DNA from: a bacterium
GTDB taxonomy: Bacteria > Spirochaetota > Spirochaetia > JABEVK01
Length of the DNA stretch: 9,356 nt
Assembly (NCBI GenBank): GCA_021781625.1
Contig: JAJXWL010000055.1
Location: 1 to 9,356 of the forward strand
Direction: 5' to 3'
Position numbers and translations under genes: made by a program. Shown here piece after piece: positions 1 to 7,019 of this stretch (position 1 is its first letter; each line of letters begins with the position of its first letter). The notes under the pieces were generated by a model. The model had not been told where the DNA came from. It was given only the letters and a program-made list of their open reading frames with translations, and ran no database searches.

Positions 1-1532
1 TGGTAGTCACCCGTGACATAACCGATTTAGTTAAGGCCCAGAAAGCGGCCATTGAAGGCGAACTCCAATTTCGGGCGCTCTTTGAAGCGGCACCCTTGGG
101 CTTCTTTCAAGTCGAAAATGGCATCCTGAAACGGGTCAATATCGCGTTTGCGAAAATGTTTGGCTATGCGCACACCGAGGAGCTCGTGGGTCGTCGTTGG
201 GACGATATTCTCACGGCCGAAAGTTTAACCCCAGGACGCTTGCTCGAGGACGCTGGCCTTCGTCAACCTGAACACATCCGTGGAGCGGAACTTTCGGGAC
301 GAAGATCTGATGGGACAGTGTTCCCCCTTCGTCTCGATTTAGCCGGTGCGCCCCATCAGGGAAAAGTTCTGTTGATTGGAGCGGCCCAAGACTTAACAGA
401 ACGCCACCGCATGGAGGTGTCAGTTCTCAATTCGCAACGCCTAGAGTCGTTGGGTGTTCTGGCAGGCGGTATTGCGCATGACTTTAATAACCTGTTGGGG
501 GGTGTTTTTGGCTTTCTTGAACTGGCCAAGCAAACAGCCAACGAGGATTCTAAAACCTATGGATATTTACAAAAGGCCCTTTCGGTATTTCGACGTGCCC
601 AAGATTTGACCCGTCAGCTCATCACCTTTGCCAAAGGGGGCCAACCGGTGAAAAAGCTTGTCGATTTACGAAGTATCGCTGAAGAGACCGCACGGTTTGT
701 CCTTTCGGGGGGGAAAGTTCGGCTGGTTACCCAGTTTGCCGAGGATCTTTGGCTTTGTGAAGCCGATACCGGTCAAATGAGTCAGGTTATTGACAATTTG
801 GTTATCAATGCGCGGCAAGCCATGCCTAACGGGGGAACCGTTACCTTGACCGCCCGCAATGTGCATCCGGAGGACGCACCGCCGCAACTGACCAAGGGAC
901 CTTATGTCGAAATTACCGTCGCTGATACCGGCCCTGGTATACCAAAAGAAATCTTGCCGCGGATTTTTGACCCGTTCTTTTCAACCAAAAAAGAAGGGAG
1001 CGGCTTGGGGCTGGCGGCTGTTTATTCCGTGGTGTCAAAACATGGTGGTCTGGTCGAAGCCGAATCGAAAGAGGGTGCCGTTTTTCATTTGTGGCTTCCG
1101 GCGTTGTTAGAAAAACCGACAGTGCAACTAGCTTCGTCGCAAGCTCTGTCGCGTCGTATTCTTATTCTGGATGATGAGGAAAGCCTCAGGGAAGTGACAA
1201 GTGCCTTTTTAGAGGACATGGGGTACAGCGTTGCGTGTACGGCTTCGGGCGAAGAAGCCGTGCAAGTCTTTTTGCAAGCCCGGGAGGCCTCTCTTCCTTT
1301 TGGGTTTGCCTTAGTTGATCTGACGATCCCTGGCGAAAAAGGGGGCTTGGAGGTGGTTAAAGAGCTCCGAAAGCATCACCCCACGCTTAAAGCCGCCGCC
1401 ATGAGTGGCTACTCGCAGGACGATGTTTTGTCTGACCCCAATGCATTTGGGCTTGTCGGGTGCTTGAGTAAGCCCTTTACACGACAAGAACTGCAAACGT
1501 TTTTGGAGCTTCATTACCCCTTTTCTGATTGA
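1..1532 (+). CDS. PAS-domain hybrid sensor histidine kinase with C-terminal receiver (5' end outside window)
   Basis: The reading frame is already open at base 3, so the true start lies upstream; about 509 residues are visible. The first ones (VVTRDITDL) are the typical end of one PAS/PAC domain, followed by a second PAS domain (codons about 22-105). The dimerisation/phosphoacceptor H-box is [13 protein letters not shown] with His at bases 477-479. The HATPase domain shows an N-box ([11 protein letters not shown], Asn at 795), a G1 box (DTGPGIP, near 924), an F-box ([10 protein letters not shown]) and a G2 box (GSGLGL, near 996). A CheY-like receiver follows, with acidic pair DDE (LILDDEE), phospho-acceptor Asp at 1317-1319 (VDLTIP), MSGYS and the conserved Lys in SKPF. 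It should autophosphorylate on His and pass phosphate to its own receiver, a hybrid layout that usually feeds a separate phosphotransfer protein. No transmembrane segment or DNA-binding output is visible. The stimulus and partner are unknown, and no partner gene lies next door. Confidence 0.93.
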   Translation, partial: VVTRDITDLVKAQKAAIEGELQFRALFEAAPLGFFQVENGILKRVNIAFAKMFGYAHTEELVGRRWDDILTAESLTPGRLLEDAGLRQPEHIRGAELSGRRSDGTVFPLRLDLAGAPHQGKVLLIGAAQDLTERHRMEVSVLNSQRLESLGVLAGGIAHDFNNLLGGVFGFLELAKQTANEDSKTYGYLQKALSVFRRAQDLTRQLITFAKGGQPVKKLVDLRSIAEETARFVLSGGKVRLVTQFAEDLWLCEADTGQMSQVIDNLVINARQAMPNGGTVTLTARNVHPEDAPPQLTKGPYVEITVADTGPGIPKEILPRIFDPFFSTKKEGSGLGLAAVYSVVSKHGGLVEAESKEGAVFHLWLPALLEKPTVQLASSQALSRRILILDDEESLREVTSAFLEDMGYSVACTASGEEAVQVFLQAREASLPFGFALVDLTIPGEKGGLEVVKELRKHHPTLKAAAMSGYSQDDVLSDPNAFGLVGCLSKPFTRQELQTFLELHYPFSD

Positions 1533-2560
1533 GGAGCAGTAACCGGAGTCTTGTGAAAACTCTTGGGTACCTTAAGGGCATCAAAAAGGGCATTAAGAAG
1601 CGAGTTACTGCCCGTGGCGTCTTGGTTTAATTGCCAAATCATTAACCCACCACCCTGGGCTCGGGCGAGGTTGACAGCTTTAGCACGTAGGGTATCAAAA
1701 CCGTTATAGCTATAGCCATTTGAAGTGTCTGAAGCTGTGGCGCGACTATCGTGCCTGAGAATTGAGGCAAAGGTACGAGCGTGGTGGTCTGAAAAACGCC
1801 GTCCATAAAACGGAACCCCAAGAATAGCTTTTGAGCGGGGCAAATGTCGGGTTTTTAGCCAGTAGTCGAGAGCCTGGCGGGCAAATTGGTAGGAGGATTG
1901 GGGCCATCCGTAGGGCTCTCCCCAGCCATCGTCGTAAGCCATGATATTCACAAAATCGACATCGTGAAGCACGCTGTCTTTGAAGACGGCGTCGGTGTCA
2001 GGCGAAGCACTGACTGCTAAACTGAGCAGTTTACCCTCAGCGTGGAGCTTTTGACCCAACTCGTGCACAAAGCTCGCAAACTCGTCGGCTTGAGAAGGAG
2101 AGGGAAATTCCCAGTCAAGATCAACGCCGTCGAGGTGATACACGGCTACCAAACCTAGGGTATTGTTGATGAACGCTTGCGTAAGCTCAGGGTAGGCCAT
2201 AATGGTCGGAAAGGCCTGGGGATCAAAACTTGCTCCACCGTCCAACGAGATGAGAACTTTCACGTGATGGGAGTGAGCCAAACTGACCAGACTTTTCAAA
2301 CGGTTGGGGTGGGTAAGAGGTTCATAGGTCGCGCTTTCGCACGGCGAGGCAAAGGCCCAGCAAATGTCTGTCAGAGCTCGGTAATCGACACTTTGGGGGT
2401 GTCCTGACCACGAAGGAAAGTACCCCACCATTTTAAAATGGTGGGGTAGGCGGAACTGGTGGCTAACGACAGGAATATAGGCGATTTGAGTCGCACACGC
2501 ACTAAACAGAAAAAGGAAACCTAGCGAACCTGACTTAATACTTGTTAACAAATACTTCAT
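1514..2560 (-). CDS. Glycoside hydrolase family 18 (chitinase-like) lipoprotein
   Basis: This 348-residue protein carries the GH18 signature DGVDLDWE at residues 144-151 (DxxDxDxE; Glu151 is the expected proton donor). It also has the beta-3 motif ISLDGG (104-109), the VNIMAYD strand (204-210) and the terminal GGLMIWQ strand with the barrel Trp (309). GH18 enzymes cleave beta-1,4-linked GlcNAc polymers such as chitin, or peptidoglycan-type glycans, by substrate-assisted catalysis. The N-terminus is a signal peptide (TSIKSGSLGFLFLFSAC) with probable lipidation at Cys22. The residue at -3 is Phe rather than Leu, a relaxed lipobox. No clear Shine-Dalgarno precedes the ATG. The 3' end overlaps the convergent kinase gene by 19 bp, so the two transcripts would collide. 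There is no chitin-binding domain. The real substrate and whether it is exported to the surface are inferred only. Confidence 0.88.
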   Translation of the reverse strand: MKYLLTSIKSGSLGFLFLFSACATQIAYIPVVSHQFRLPHHFKMVGYFPSWSGHPQSVDYRALTDICWAFASPCESATYEPLTHPNRLKSLVSLAHSHHVKVLISLDGGASFDPQAFPTIMAYPELTQAFINNTLGLVAVYHLDGVDLDWEFPSPSQADEFASFVHELGQKLHAEGKLLSLAVSASPDTDAVFKDSVLHDVDFVNIMAYDDGWGEPYGWPQSSYQFARQALDYWLKTRHLPRSKAILGVPFYGRRFSDHHARTFASILRHDSRATASDTSNGYSYNGFDTLRAKAVNLARAQGGGLMIWQLNQDATGSNSLLNALFDALKVPKSFHKTPVTAPQSEKG

Positions 2561-2635
2561 ATTGTAATAAATGAAAGGCTAGCAGAAAGGTTTGCGAATG
2601 CCAAGCCCCTATGGTCAGTCGGTTGTATATCAGCT

Positions 2636-2659
2636 AACCTGTTAGAAATTTAACAGGTT
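2636..2659. repeat. Palindromic intergenic repeat, copy 1
   Basis: A perfect inverted repeat: arms AACCTGTTA (2636-2644) and TAACAGGTT (2651-2659) around a 6-nt loop GAAATT. The core 2638-2659 recurs at 2989-3010 with 20 of 22 bases identical. There is no T-run on either side, so it is not a classic intrinsic terminator. Confidence 0.75.
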
Positions 2660-2988
2660 TACAAGCGTTTAGGGCGAAAAGGTCTTGGTGGTGTGTATTT
2701 TGCGAGCCTTCCGCACAAGGTGGAAAATTTCCGAAAGGGTGACGGGAATTTCTTTGCGATGTAATTCGCTCTAAACCAGCTTTATGGTTATATTCAATCG
2801 GTTTTACGTCTAATTGCTCGCGCGTTCTAAGCACAATCGGGTCAAGATAAAGTCACGATTGAGTCAACAACTAGGTTGCAACTTTTGCAGAAGTGGGTTT
2901 GAACGGGGTTTTGGCGGCAAAACTTTCGGTCTTTCCCCCTAAAAAGTTTTCATTTTCGCACTGTGGAAGTTTTTCGGAGCGTGAATAG

Positions 2989-3010
2989 CCTGTTAAAAAT
3001 TTCACAGGTT
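2989..3010. repeat. Palindromic intergenic repeat, copy 2
   Basis: A second, direct-oriented copy of the repeat at 2638-2659, starting 351 bp later. It differs at two positions: G to A in the loop side of the left arm and A to C in the right arm. The second change leaves one weakened pair in the stem. A dispersed intergenic palindrome or a protein-binding site are both possible. Confidence 0.7.
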
Positions 3011-3247
3011 GGAGGGTGTAGGCGAGGAAGGCTGCGGAATTTCGGATTGCTTGAACTTAAAATACCATAGTAGCCAATATTAATTGAGAAGCGCTCGTGC
3101 ACGACCTAGGCAGTCATACAAGAGAATAAAATAGACGCATCGTTAATGATTTACTCTTTTTCTTGGAAAGTGCATATCTTTTTCCTTGTCTTTTATGAAG
3201 TGTACCGGTGGAATATAGATGCACGCTAAAATACTAACAGTTGATGG

Positions 3248-3655
3248 TTAAGCCACCTGCTTTTTCGGATTACTATTTTTTTTTTTCGAGTTCAAGGGAT
3301 TAGACATATCCCGAATTGTAGCAACTACGGTTCCGATTAACCGAGAAGTATCTAGCTTCACTAGGACTGAACCACCTGAAGTGTAGGCTAAATAGATTGT
3401 ACCTGGAATAGTCACAATTCGATCTGGTTCAGAAATCTCAAATTCTTTCATTTCTTGTGCAAATAACTGTGTTCTCATCTCGGGTTTTGCATAACTGAAT
3501 TCATTCGGTTCGCGAGTAAAAATTCGATATTCAACTTTCTGTGCCGGACCAACAAGTTGAACTTCTAACTCAACAGTTTTGAAGATCACTGACTCACATG
3601 ATGTCAACAATAACATTACAGTTGATGCAATAAAAAAAAGAACAATAAAGCGCAT
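3248..3655 (-). CDS. Small hypothetical lipoprotein
   Basis: This 135-residue protein belongs to no family I recognise. The N-terminus is a hydrophobic signal segment (FIVLFFIASTVMLLL) ending in a good lipobox LTSC, so lipidation at Cys20 is likely. The rest is a short, strand-rich domain (alternating V/E/I stretches around residues 26-105). The last about 15 residues are highly basic (SKKKNSNPKK). The start is well supported: AAGGAG sits 7 nt upstream of the ATG. It is transcribed alone and away from its neighbours. It is probably an envelope-anchored protein, and the function cannot be told from the sequence. Confidence 0.75.
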   Translation of the reverse strand: MRFIVLFFIASTVMLLLTSCESVIFKTVELEVQLVGPAQKVEYRIFTREPNEFSYAKPEMRTQLFAQEMKEFEISEPDRIVTIPGTIYLAYTSGGSVLVKLDTSRLIGTVVATIRDMSNPLNSKKKNSNPKKQVA

Positions 3656-3824
3656 TCCATGGCTCCTTGAATCATCGACACCCGAGATTTAGACAAAACC
3701 CTTTAGGTAGACTTTGAAAGGAAGGTAGGGGTTAATAGCCACTGCCTAGCCTCCCAACTTATTCCCCTCCACAACATCAGGCTGAAGCGAATCGTAGACT
3801 CAACTTGTGAACGGGGAATGATAA

Positions 3825-3844
3825 TATACTTGTCATTATACTTG
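3825..3844 (+). promoter_or_regulatory. Tandem-repeat candidate operator upstream of the RHH antitoxin gene
   Basis: The octamer TATACTTG occurs at 3825-3832 and again at 3837-3844, a 12-bp period (about one helical turn), 44-63 bp before the GTG start of the antitoxin. Ribbon-helix-helix antitoxins often bind short tandem or inverted repeats to autoregulate, so this is a plausible operator. The surrounding AT-rich stretch (GATAAT at 3820) could also hold a -10 element, but I could not find a good -35 partner. Confidence 0.4.
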
Positions 3845-3887
3845 ATGAGAGGTTGTTTTTCATCTATTTTCGCTCTAGGAGAATGTC

Positions 3888-4148
3888 GTGCCTCAAATTT
3901 CGCTCTACATTGATGAAGTCACCTTGAAGAAGGTCGAAAGTGCAGCTTCACGGCAACATGTATCAATCTCCAGGTGGGTAGCGGACCAGATACGATCAAA
4001 GGTCGATCCGATATACCCAAAGGGCTATGAGGATCTCTTTGGGTCAATTTCCGACGACTCGTTCATACGACCTGATCAACCTAGTTTTCAAAGTGATAGC
4101 CCACGCGACGCCGGTCGACATAAAAATTCCATCAGTAGTCAAAGCTGA
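3888..4148 (+). CDS. VapB/CopG-type ribbon-helix-helix antitoxin with altered C-terminus
   Basis: The GTG start has AGGAG 6 nt upstream. Residues 1-40 form a ribbon-helix-helix: strand ISLYIDEVTL, helix KKVESAASRQH, then SISRWVADQI. Residues 43-74 (YPKGYEDLFGSI, DESF-like, RPDQPSF, SDSPRD) match the toxin-binding tail typical of antitoxins paired with PIN-domain VapC toxins. Natural relatives end shortly after this SPRD/VPRE motif. Here the frame runs on for 12 residues (AGRHKNSISSQS) read out of frame from the toxin gene, because a deletion has removed the gene junction. The DNA-binding part looks intact, so it may still be made and bind its operator or neutralise a related toxin elsewhere. 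Its own toxin is broken (next feature). Confidence 0.75.
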   Translation: MPQISLYIDEVTLKKVESAASRQHVSISRWVADQIRSKVDPIYPKGYEDLFGSISDDSFIRPDQPSFQSDSPRDAGRHKNSISSQS

Positions 4149-4413
4149 ACTTCTACTTGGTGCCTACAAAAGTAAAACCCCGCAGAAATCGCTGGAAAAG
4201 CTGGAGCAGTTTCTAGAGCCATTTGAAGTTGTTCCAATTAATGAATCCGTTTGTTACGAATAGGCTGCCAGCCGGAAACAGATCGAAGAGGTGGGAAAAG
4301 TCGTAGGGCCGAATGACCTCCTCATTGCCTCAATTGCTAAGTTTCATGAAGGAATTTTGGTTACACGAAATACGAAGAAAGCCAGCCCAGAGGCCTTCCG
4401 AGACTACTTTTAG
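4108..4413 (+). pseudogene. Broken VapC-type PIN-domain toxin (5' deletion plus in-frame stop)
   Basis: The frame read from 4108 gives PVDIKIPSVVKAELLLGAYK, a typical VapC middle part, with the second acidic residue in KAELLLG. After an in-frame TAG at 4261-4263 the same frame continues with a GPNDLLIAS motif (third acidic residue) and GILVTRNT, ending at a TAG at 4411-4413. These are the successive PIN motifs in the right order and spacing. The first motif (LLDTN with the first catalytic Asp, about 25-40 residues) is missing, because the sequence jumps from the end of the upstream antitoxin straight into the toxin interior in another frame. VapC enzymes are Mg-dependent RNases. This copy lacks a start, a catalytic residue and its C-terminal third, so it should be inactive. 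Confidence 0.8.
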
Positions 4414-4424
4414 CAGATTTGACC

Positions 4425-4503
4425 CTGCTAGGTCTAGTAACAGGGTAACAGTGAGAATATCGCTCCAGGCCTGGATCAGTCGATGATGAGATTTGATGAG
4501 CAC
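4425..4503 (-). pseudogene. Possible 5' scrap of a polyprenyl glycosylphosphotransferase gene
   Basis: On the minus strand a strong Shine-Dalgarno AAGGAGGT sits 5 nt before a GTG at 4503-4501. The frame opens VLIKSHHRLIQAWSDILTVT, then LLLDLAGS. The pattern basic-HHRL, then QAWSD, then a hydrophobic segment, resembles the N-termini of exopolysaccharide undecaprenyl-phosphate sugar transferases. After about 27 codons the likeness stops, and the frame reads antisense through the dead vapC and ends soon after. A strong SD with a family-like start but no body suggests a gene cut by a deletion. The match is short and from memory, so it is tentative. Confidence 0.3.
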
Positions 4504-4571
4504 AATTGACCTCCTTCCGAAGAGAAAATGGGGGAATTTGGAGTGAATTGGTGATTATTGAAGTTTTTGAC

Positions 4572-4599
4572 TTGACTTAGTTATTTTCACAGATAGAAT
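4572..4599 (+). promoter_or_regulatory. Sigma-70-type promoter for the 358-residue lipoprotein
   Basis: TTGACT (4572-4577), a 16-nt spacer and TAGAAT (4594-4599) match the -35 and -10 consensus at 5 of 6 positions each. Transcription would start near 4606, giving a leader of about 70 nt before the ATG at 4677. Confidence 0.6.
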
Positions 4600-4676
4600 A
4601 TGATAAATATTGGCTAAATTAAGATCTACAAAAGATTTTTATACAACCATATTAGTCGTTAAAATGGAGAATAAAA

Positions 4677-5753
4677 ATGTTGATGATAACTAGGAACGTT
4701 ACAATTTGTCTTTCAATATCGATAGTTCTAATTGGATTTCTTAGTTGTTCAAAGTCAAAAGAAACAAGGAAGATTTTATATTTACCCTCCACAGAAATAC
4801 AGGAACTAATATTTGAACAACCAGTGAGAGACATTGAAGATGCAGCAAATGGTGATATTGTTTGGACATCAGGGAGAATGCTTTTTCTTCGCCCAGCTAA
4901 CAGTAGTAAATCGGTGCTTCTCGTAAACAAGATTGATGAGCCTCCGTTACCGGTTTATGTTCCCAAAGGTCAGAAGGAATACACGTCAATTTTGGGATTC
5001 AACGGAAAAACGGTACTATTTACTCAATCATACGAAGGAAAAGGCGGTGGGTGGCCATACGTGGTCGGCCTTTATTACAATAATATTGGTGAATCTCAAA
5101 TTACGATGCTTAAAGATGCTGCCGATCCAGGTGGCGAATCGCTCAACGAAGCAATGTCAAACGTTGCGATTGTTTATGTGACGTTGGAAAATTGTATCAA
5201 GGTTTTTGATCCCGAATCTGAAAATGTCCAGTATAAAAGTTCGGTTTATAAAGGGGCATTATCACAAATTACGATTTCTGGAAACAACCTTGTTTTCCTG
5301 ACACGAAAAATGTCTAGTGTTGGCAATAGAAATCCGGTTCCAGTTTTATATAATCTTTCGAAGAAATCAGGATCTATGAATCTTGTTCTTGCAAAAGGAC
5401 AAATAATAGGAGTATCGGTAGCTAAAGATGTTGTTGTGTTTGCGGTTCAAGCTCTAAATGGAACCCGTAAAATTGGCTTCACGACGATTACTGAATCTGG
5501 TTTTCAGGTGAAAACTCAACTTCTATCTTTGCCAAAAGGTTCGGAGGTGGGTTTCCCTGAAACAAACGGGTATGTCATTTATTGCGGTGAAAATCGTGCT
5601 AACTACGTATTCTATCTGATTGCGAGCAAAAACTATATGGAGTTGCCAAAAAAATTGGGCAGACTGATTCTTGGAAAGCAGAAAATTTTTTTTGTGAATG
5701 AAAGAAGTACACATGTTAAATACGTTTCGATGAACGCAATCGAAAGAGATTGA
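4677..5753 (+). CDS. Hypothetical lipoprotein, probably beta-rich
   Basis: This 358-residue protein starts at an ATG with GGAG 7 nt upstream. Residues 1-24 are a signal peptide (ICLSISIVLIGFLSC); Cys24 is the likely lipidation site, again with Phe at -3. The mature part is dominated by short alternating strands with repeated hydrophobic-strand/turn units, for example GDIVWTSGRMLFL, TSILGFNGKTVLFTQS, ITISGNNLVFLTR, VSVAKDVVVFAVQ, YVIYCGENRANYVFYLI and RLILGKQKIFFV. The spacing of these units (about 45-60 residues) suggests a beta-propeller-like fold, as in YncE- or TolB-type proteins, but I recognise no family signature. It is AT-rich compared with the kinase block, has its own promoter, and sits alone between toxin-antitoxin remains and a broken transposase. 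It is probably an envelope protein of an acquired segment. No function is assigned. Confidence 0.78.
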   Translation: MLMITRNVTICLSISIVLIGFLSCSKSKETRKILYLPSTEIQELIFEQPVRDIEDAANGDIVWTSGRMLFLRPANSSKSVLLVNKIDEPPLPVYVPKGQKEYTSILGFNGKTVLFTQSYEGKGGGWPYVVGLYYNNIGESQITMLKDAADPGGESLNEAMSNVAIVYVTLENCIKVFDPESENVQYKSSVYKGALSQITISGNNLVFLTRKMSSVGNRNPVPVLYNLSKKSGSMNLVLAKGQIIGVSVAKDVVVFAVQALNGTRKIGFTTITESGFQVKTQLLSLPKGSEVGFPETNGYVIYCGENRANYVFYLIASKNYMELPKKLGRLILGKQKIFFVNERSTHVKYVSMNAIERD

Positions 5754-5783
5754 CATCGCCGACCAAATTCAGAAAACCTCTAA

Positions 5784-5808
5784 AAATCCTGAGTCGCTGA
5801 TAGGATTT
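5784..5808 (+). terminator. Hairpin after the lipoprotein gene, possible terminator
   Basis: AAATCCT (5784-5790) and AGGATTT (5802-5808) are perfectly complementary around an 11-nt loop, 31 bp after the lipoprotein stop. No T-run follows, so it may be a weak terminator or part of the left end of the adjoining IS element. Confidence 0.3.
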
Positions 5809-5859
5809 ACCACATTTGCGATTTAGAATAAAATTCCATCTAGGATGGAGGAAGTTAGA

Positions 5860-6498
5860 ATGAAGCTCTTTGTGACCCCGGAAGACTTAGAAAGAAATGC
5901 GAAGAAAGCACAAAAGATTGGATCAAGTCTCGATAGGTTGGCAAAGGTTATACCATGGGAGTCTTTTCGGCCGATACTCGAAGAGGCCATAAAAAAATAC
6001 AGAGAGATTCATGAAATCACGATCAAGTCAAAACCTGGCCGTCCGGCGTTTGACCTGGTGTTGATGTTTAAGATTTGCATTTTGCAACGGATCTACAATA
6101 TTTCTGATGCTCAAATGGAGTTTCAGATTCTTGACCGCTTGTCCTTCCAGAGATTTCTTGGATTGGATTTAGCGGACGGCGTTCCCGATGAAAAAACTAT
6201 CCGGCACTTCAAGAACCAATTAGCGACAGCCAGAGCCGGAAAGGATGTTTTTGATATTTTCAATGAATACCTCATCAATCATAAAATGATCCTTGAAGGC
6301 GGTGTAATCGTAGATGCTAGTTTTATTGAGAAGCCTCATCAACATTTTACCAAGGACGAAAAAGCTTCAATGGAACAAGAAAACGAGCCTGAAGAATGGA
6401 AAAAGCCTGAAACTCAGGCCAAAGTGCGCCAAAAGGCGGTAGCGCTGAACATGGTCCTGAGTTATTTCCGCGAAGCATCATTACAGCCCAACTTTTAG
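5860..6498 (+). pseudogene. Truncated IS5-family transposase
   Basis: The start is taken at ATG 5860, with GGAGG 8 nt upstream; an earlier ATG at 5845 overlaps that SD. Residues 1-192 match IS5-type transposases: KPGRPAFDLVLMFKICILQ, then YNISDAQMEFQILDRLSFQR, FLGLDLADGVPDEKTIRHFK, and GGVIVDASFI with the first catalytic Asp (about residue 153). The KPETQAKVRQK segment normally leads into the second half with the remaining D and E residues. Instead, after RQK (about base 6435) the frame continues for about 20 unrelated residues and stops, because the DNA switches to an IS66 fragment. Full-length relatives have roughly 330-360 residues, so only about 60 percent remains. Two of the three catalytic residues are gone and the product should be inactive. 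Confidence 0.85.
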
Positions 6499-6624
6499 CT
6501 CATAATTGGAGCTGAGATTAGCCGACAGGACATAGTTAACTGGACCTTAAAGGTATCTGAGCGTTTAAACCCGCTAATCGAACTGATTGTAAAGAACATT
6601 TTATCTGGGGAAACGATTCAAATG
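6438..6624 (+). pseudogene. IS66 transposase (TnpC) fragment with internal deletion
   Basis: Two short segments in different frames match the same part of IS66-type TnpC. The first (6453-6503) reads GPELFPRSIITAQLLAH, like the (L)IPRSIATPGLLAH motif. The second (6508-6624) reads GAEISRQDIVNWTLKVSERL, then NPLIELIVKNILSGETIQM, like the GVEISRQ..NW..V...L.PL...L...G..IQMDE motif that precedes the first catalytic Asp. In IS66 proteins about 20 residues (KY.D.LP.YRQE) lie between them; here they are missing and the frame shifts. The match breaks off at IQM, just before the catalytic Asp. The fragment joins the IS5 remnant on its left and a start-less antitoxin on its right. Confidence 0.7.
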
Positions 6625-6843
6625 TTAAACGATTTCTTTCAGAATTTCTTCAGCAGAAAGGAACCGAGTTGTACGACCATTCGCTTCAAATTTCTGTATT
6701 GTCTCTCTGTCCTGAATGTCTTCAAAAAGATCCTTCAGCGAGTGTTTAATAACAGTCGATTTTTCTTCATCATAGTATTCGGACAAGTAAGAGAGAATTT
6801 TTTCCTCTTCCGATTTACATTGTAAGACGCAACGACTGTCAAG
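6625..6843 (-). pseudogene. Antitoxin remnant lacking its start (ribbon-helix-helix type)
   Basis: The minus frame reads SEEEKILSYLSEYYDEEKST, then VIKHSLKDLFEDIQDRETIQ, KFEANGRTTRFLSAEEILKE and IV, ending in TAA at 6627-6625. This pattern of a short EEEK helix, S-T-V-I-K-H-S-L, an acidic middle and a terminal SAEEILKE(I) fits the RHH antitoxins paired with RelE-like toxins. The frame opens only after a TGA at 6846-6844 and contains no ATG, GTG or TTG before the conserved part, so the first 7-10 residues and the start are gone. A TTGACA (minus strand, 6837-6842) and a TACAAT lie upstream only 12 nt apart, as if a deletion joined promoter and coding sequence. The partner toxin, expected below 6625, has been replaced by the IS66 fragment. 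Confidence 0.6.
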
Positions 6844-7019
6844 TCAATCGGATCAATCTTGACCGGATCCGGTGAACTGAAATTTGGTTTCTTCTTCGTC
6901 CATGTTTGGAAACATTTCGGCATTTGCGGGAATTGCTCCCGAAGCTGTGTGTTCCCATTGCGGTTTGGCGACATACTGAAAGACAGCGGCAGTGTACCGC
7001 AAACACAAGGAGGCTCTTC
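6844..7019. other. Unassigned piece between antitoxin and IS110-like remnants
   Basis: No gene is recognised. One minus frame is open from 7017 to a TGA at 6855-6853 and has a protein-like composition (AVFQYVAKPQWEHTASGAIP, then NAEMFPNMDEEETKF). It has no SD and its only possible starts are two TTG codons, so it may be another fragment of a lost gene. The right end carries the ribosome binding site of the IS110-like remnant. Confidence 0.3.

Larger units (their letters stand above)
2561..3247. other. Gene-free interval of about 690 bp
   Basis: No convincing gene is seen here. A 66-codon minus-strand frame (2634-2834, start GTG) has no ribosome binding site, no recognisable family and a composition rich in Arg, His, Asn and Pro, and it runs into a palindromic repeat, so it is probably not coding. 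The interval holds two copies of a 22-bp palindromic repeat (listed separately) and a 10-bp palindrome TCGTGCACGA at 3095-3104. It marks the change from the higher-GC kinase/GH18 block to the AT-richer accessory block. Confidence 0.6.
4414..4676. other. Intergenic interval, 263 bp
   Basis: It contains a short inverted repeat (ACCCTG/CAGGGT around a 13-nt loop, near 4431-4455) that could be a weak terminator after the dead toxin. It also holds the possible 5' scrap of a minus-strand sugar-transferase gene (4425-4503) and a good plus-strand promoter (4572-4599). Nothing else is seen. Confidence 0.5.

Noticed and set aside
356..1514. Frames at 356-541, 666-887, 904-1110 and 1311-1514
   Set aside because: All lie inside the kinase gene in other frames or strands and show no independent support.
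2634..2834. 66-codon minus-strand frame
   Set aside because: No ribosome binding site, no family, low-complexity composition, and its end lies in the palindromic repeat.
6622..6825. 67-codon plus-strand frame
   Set aside because: Its reverse strand reads as a recognisable antitoxin, and the plus product is Phe/Arg-rich shadow sequence.
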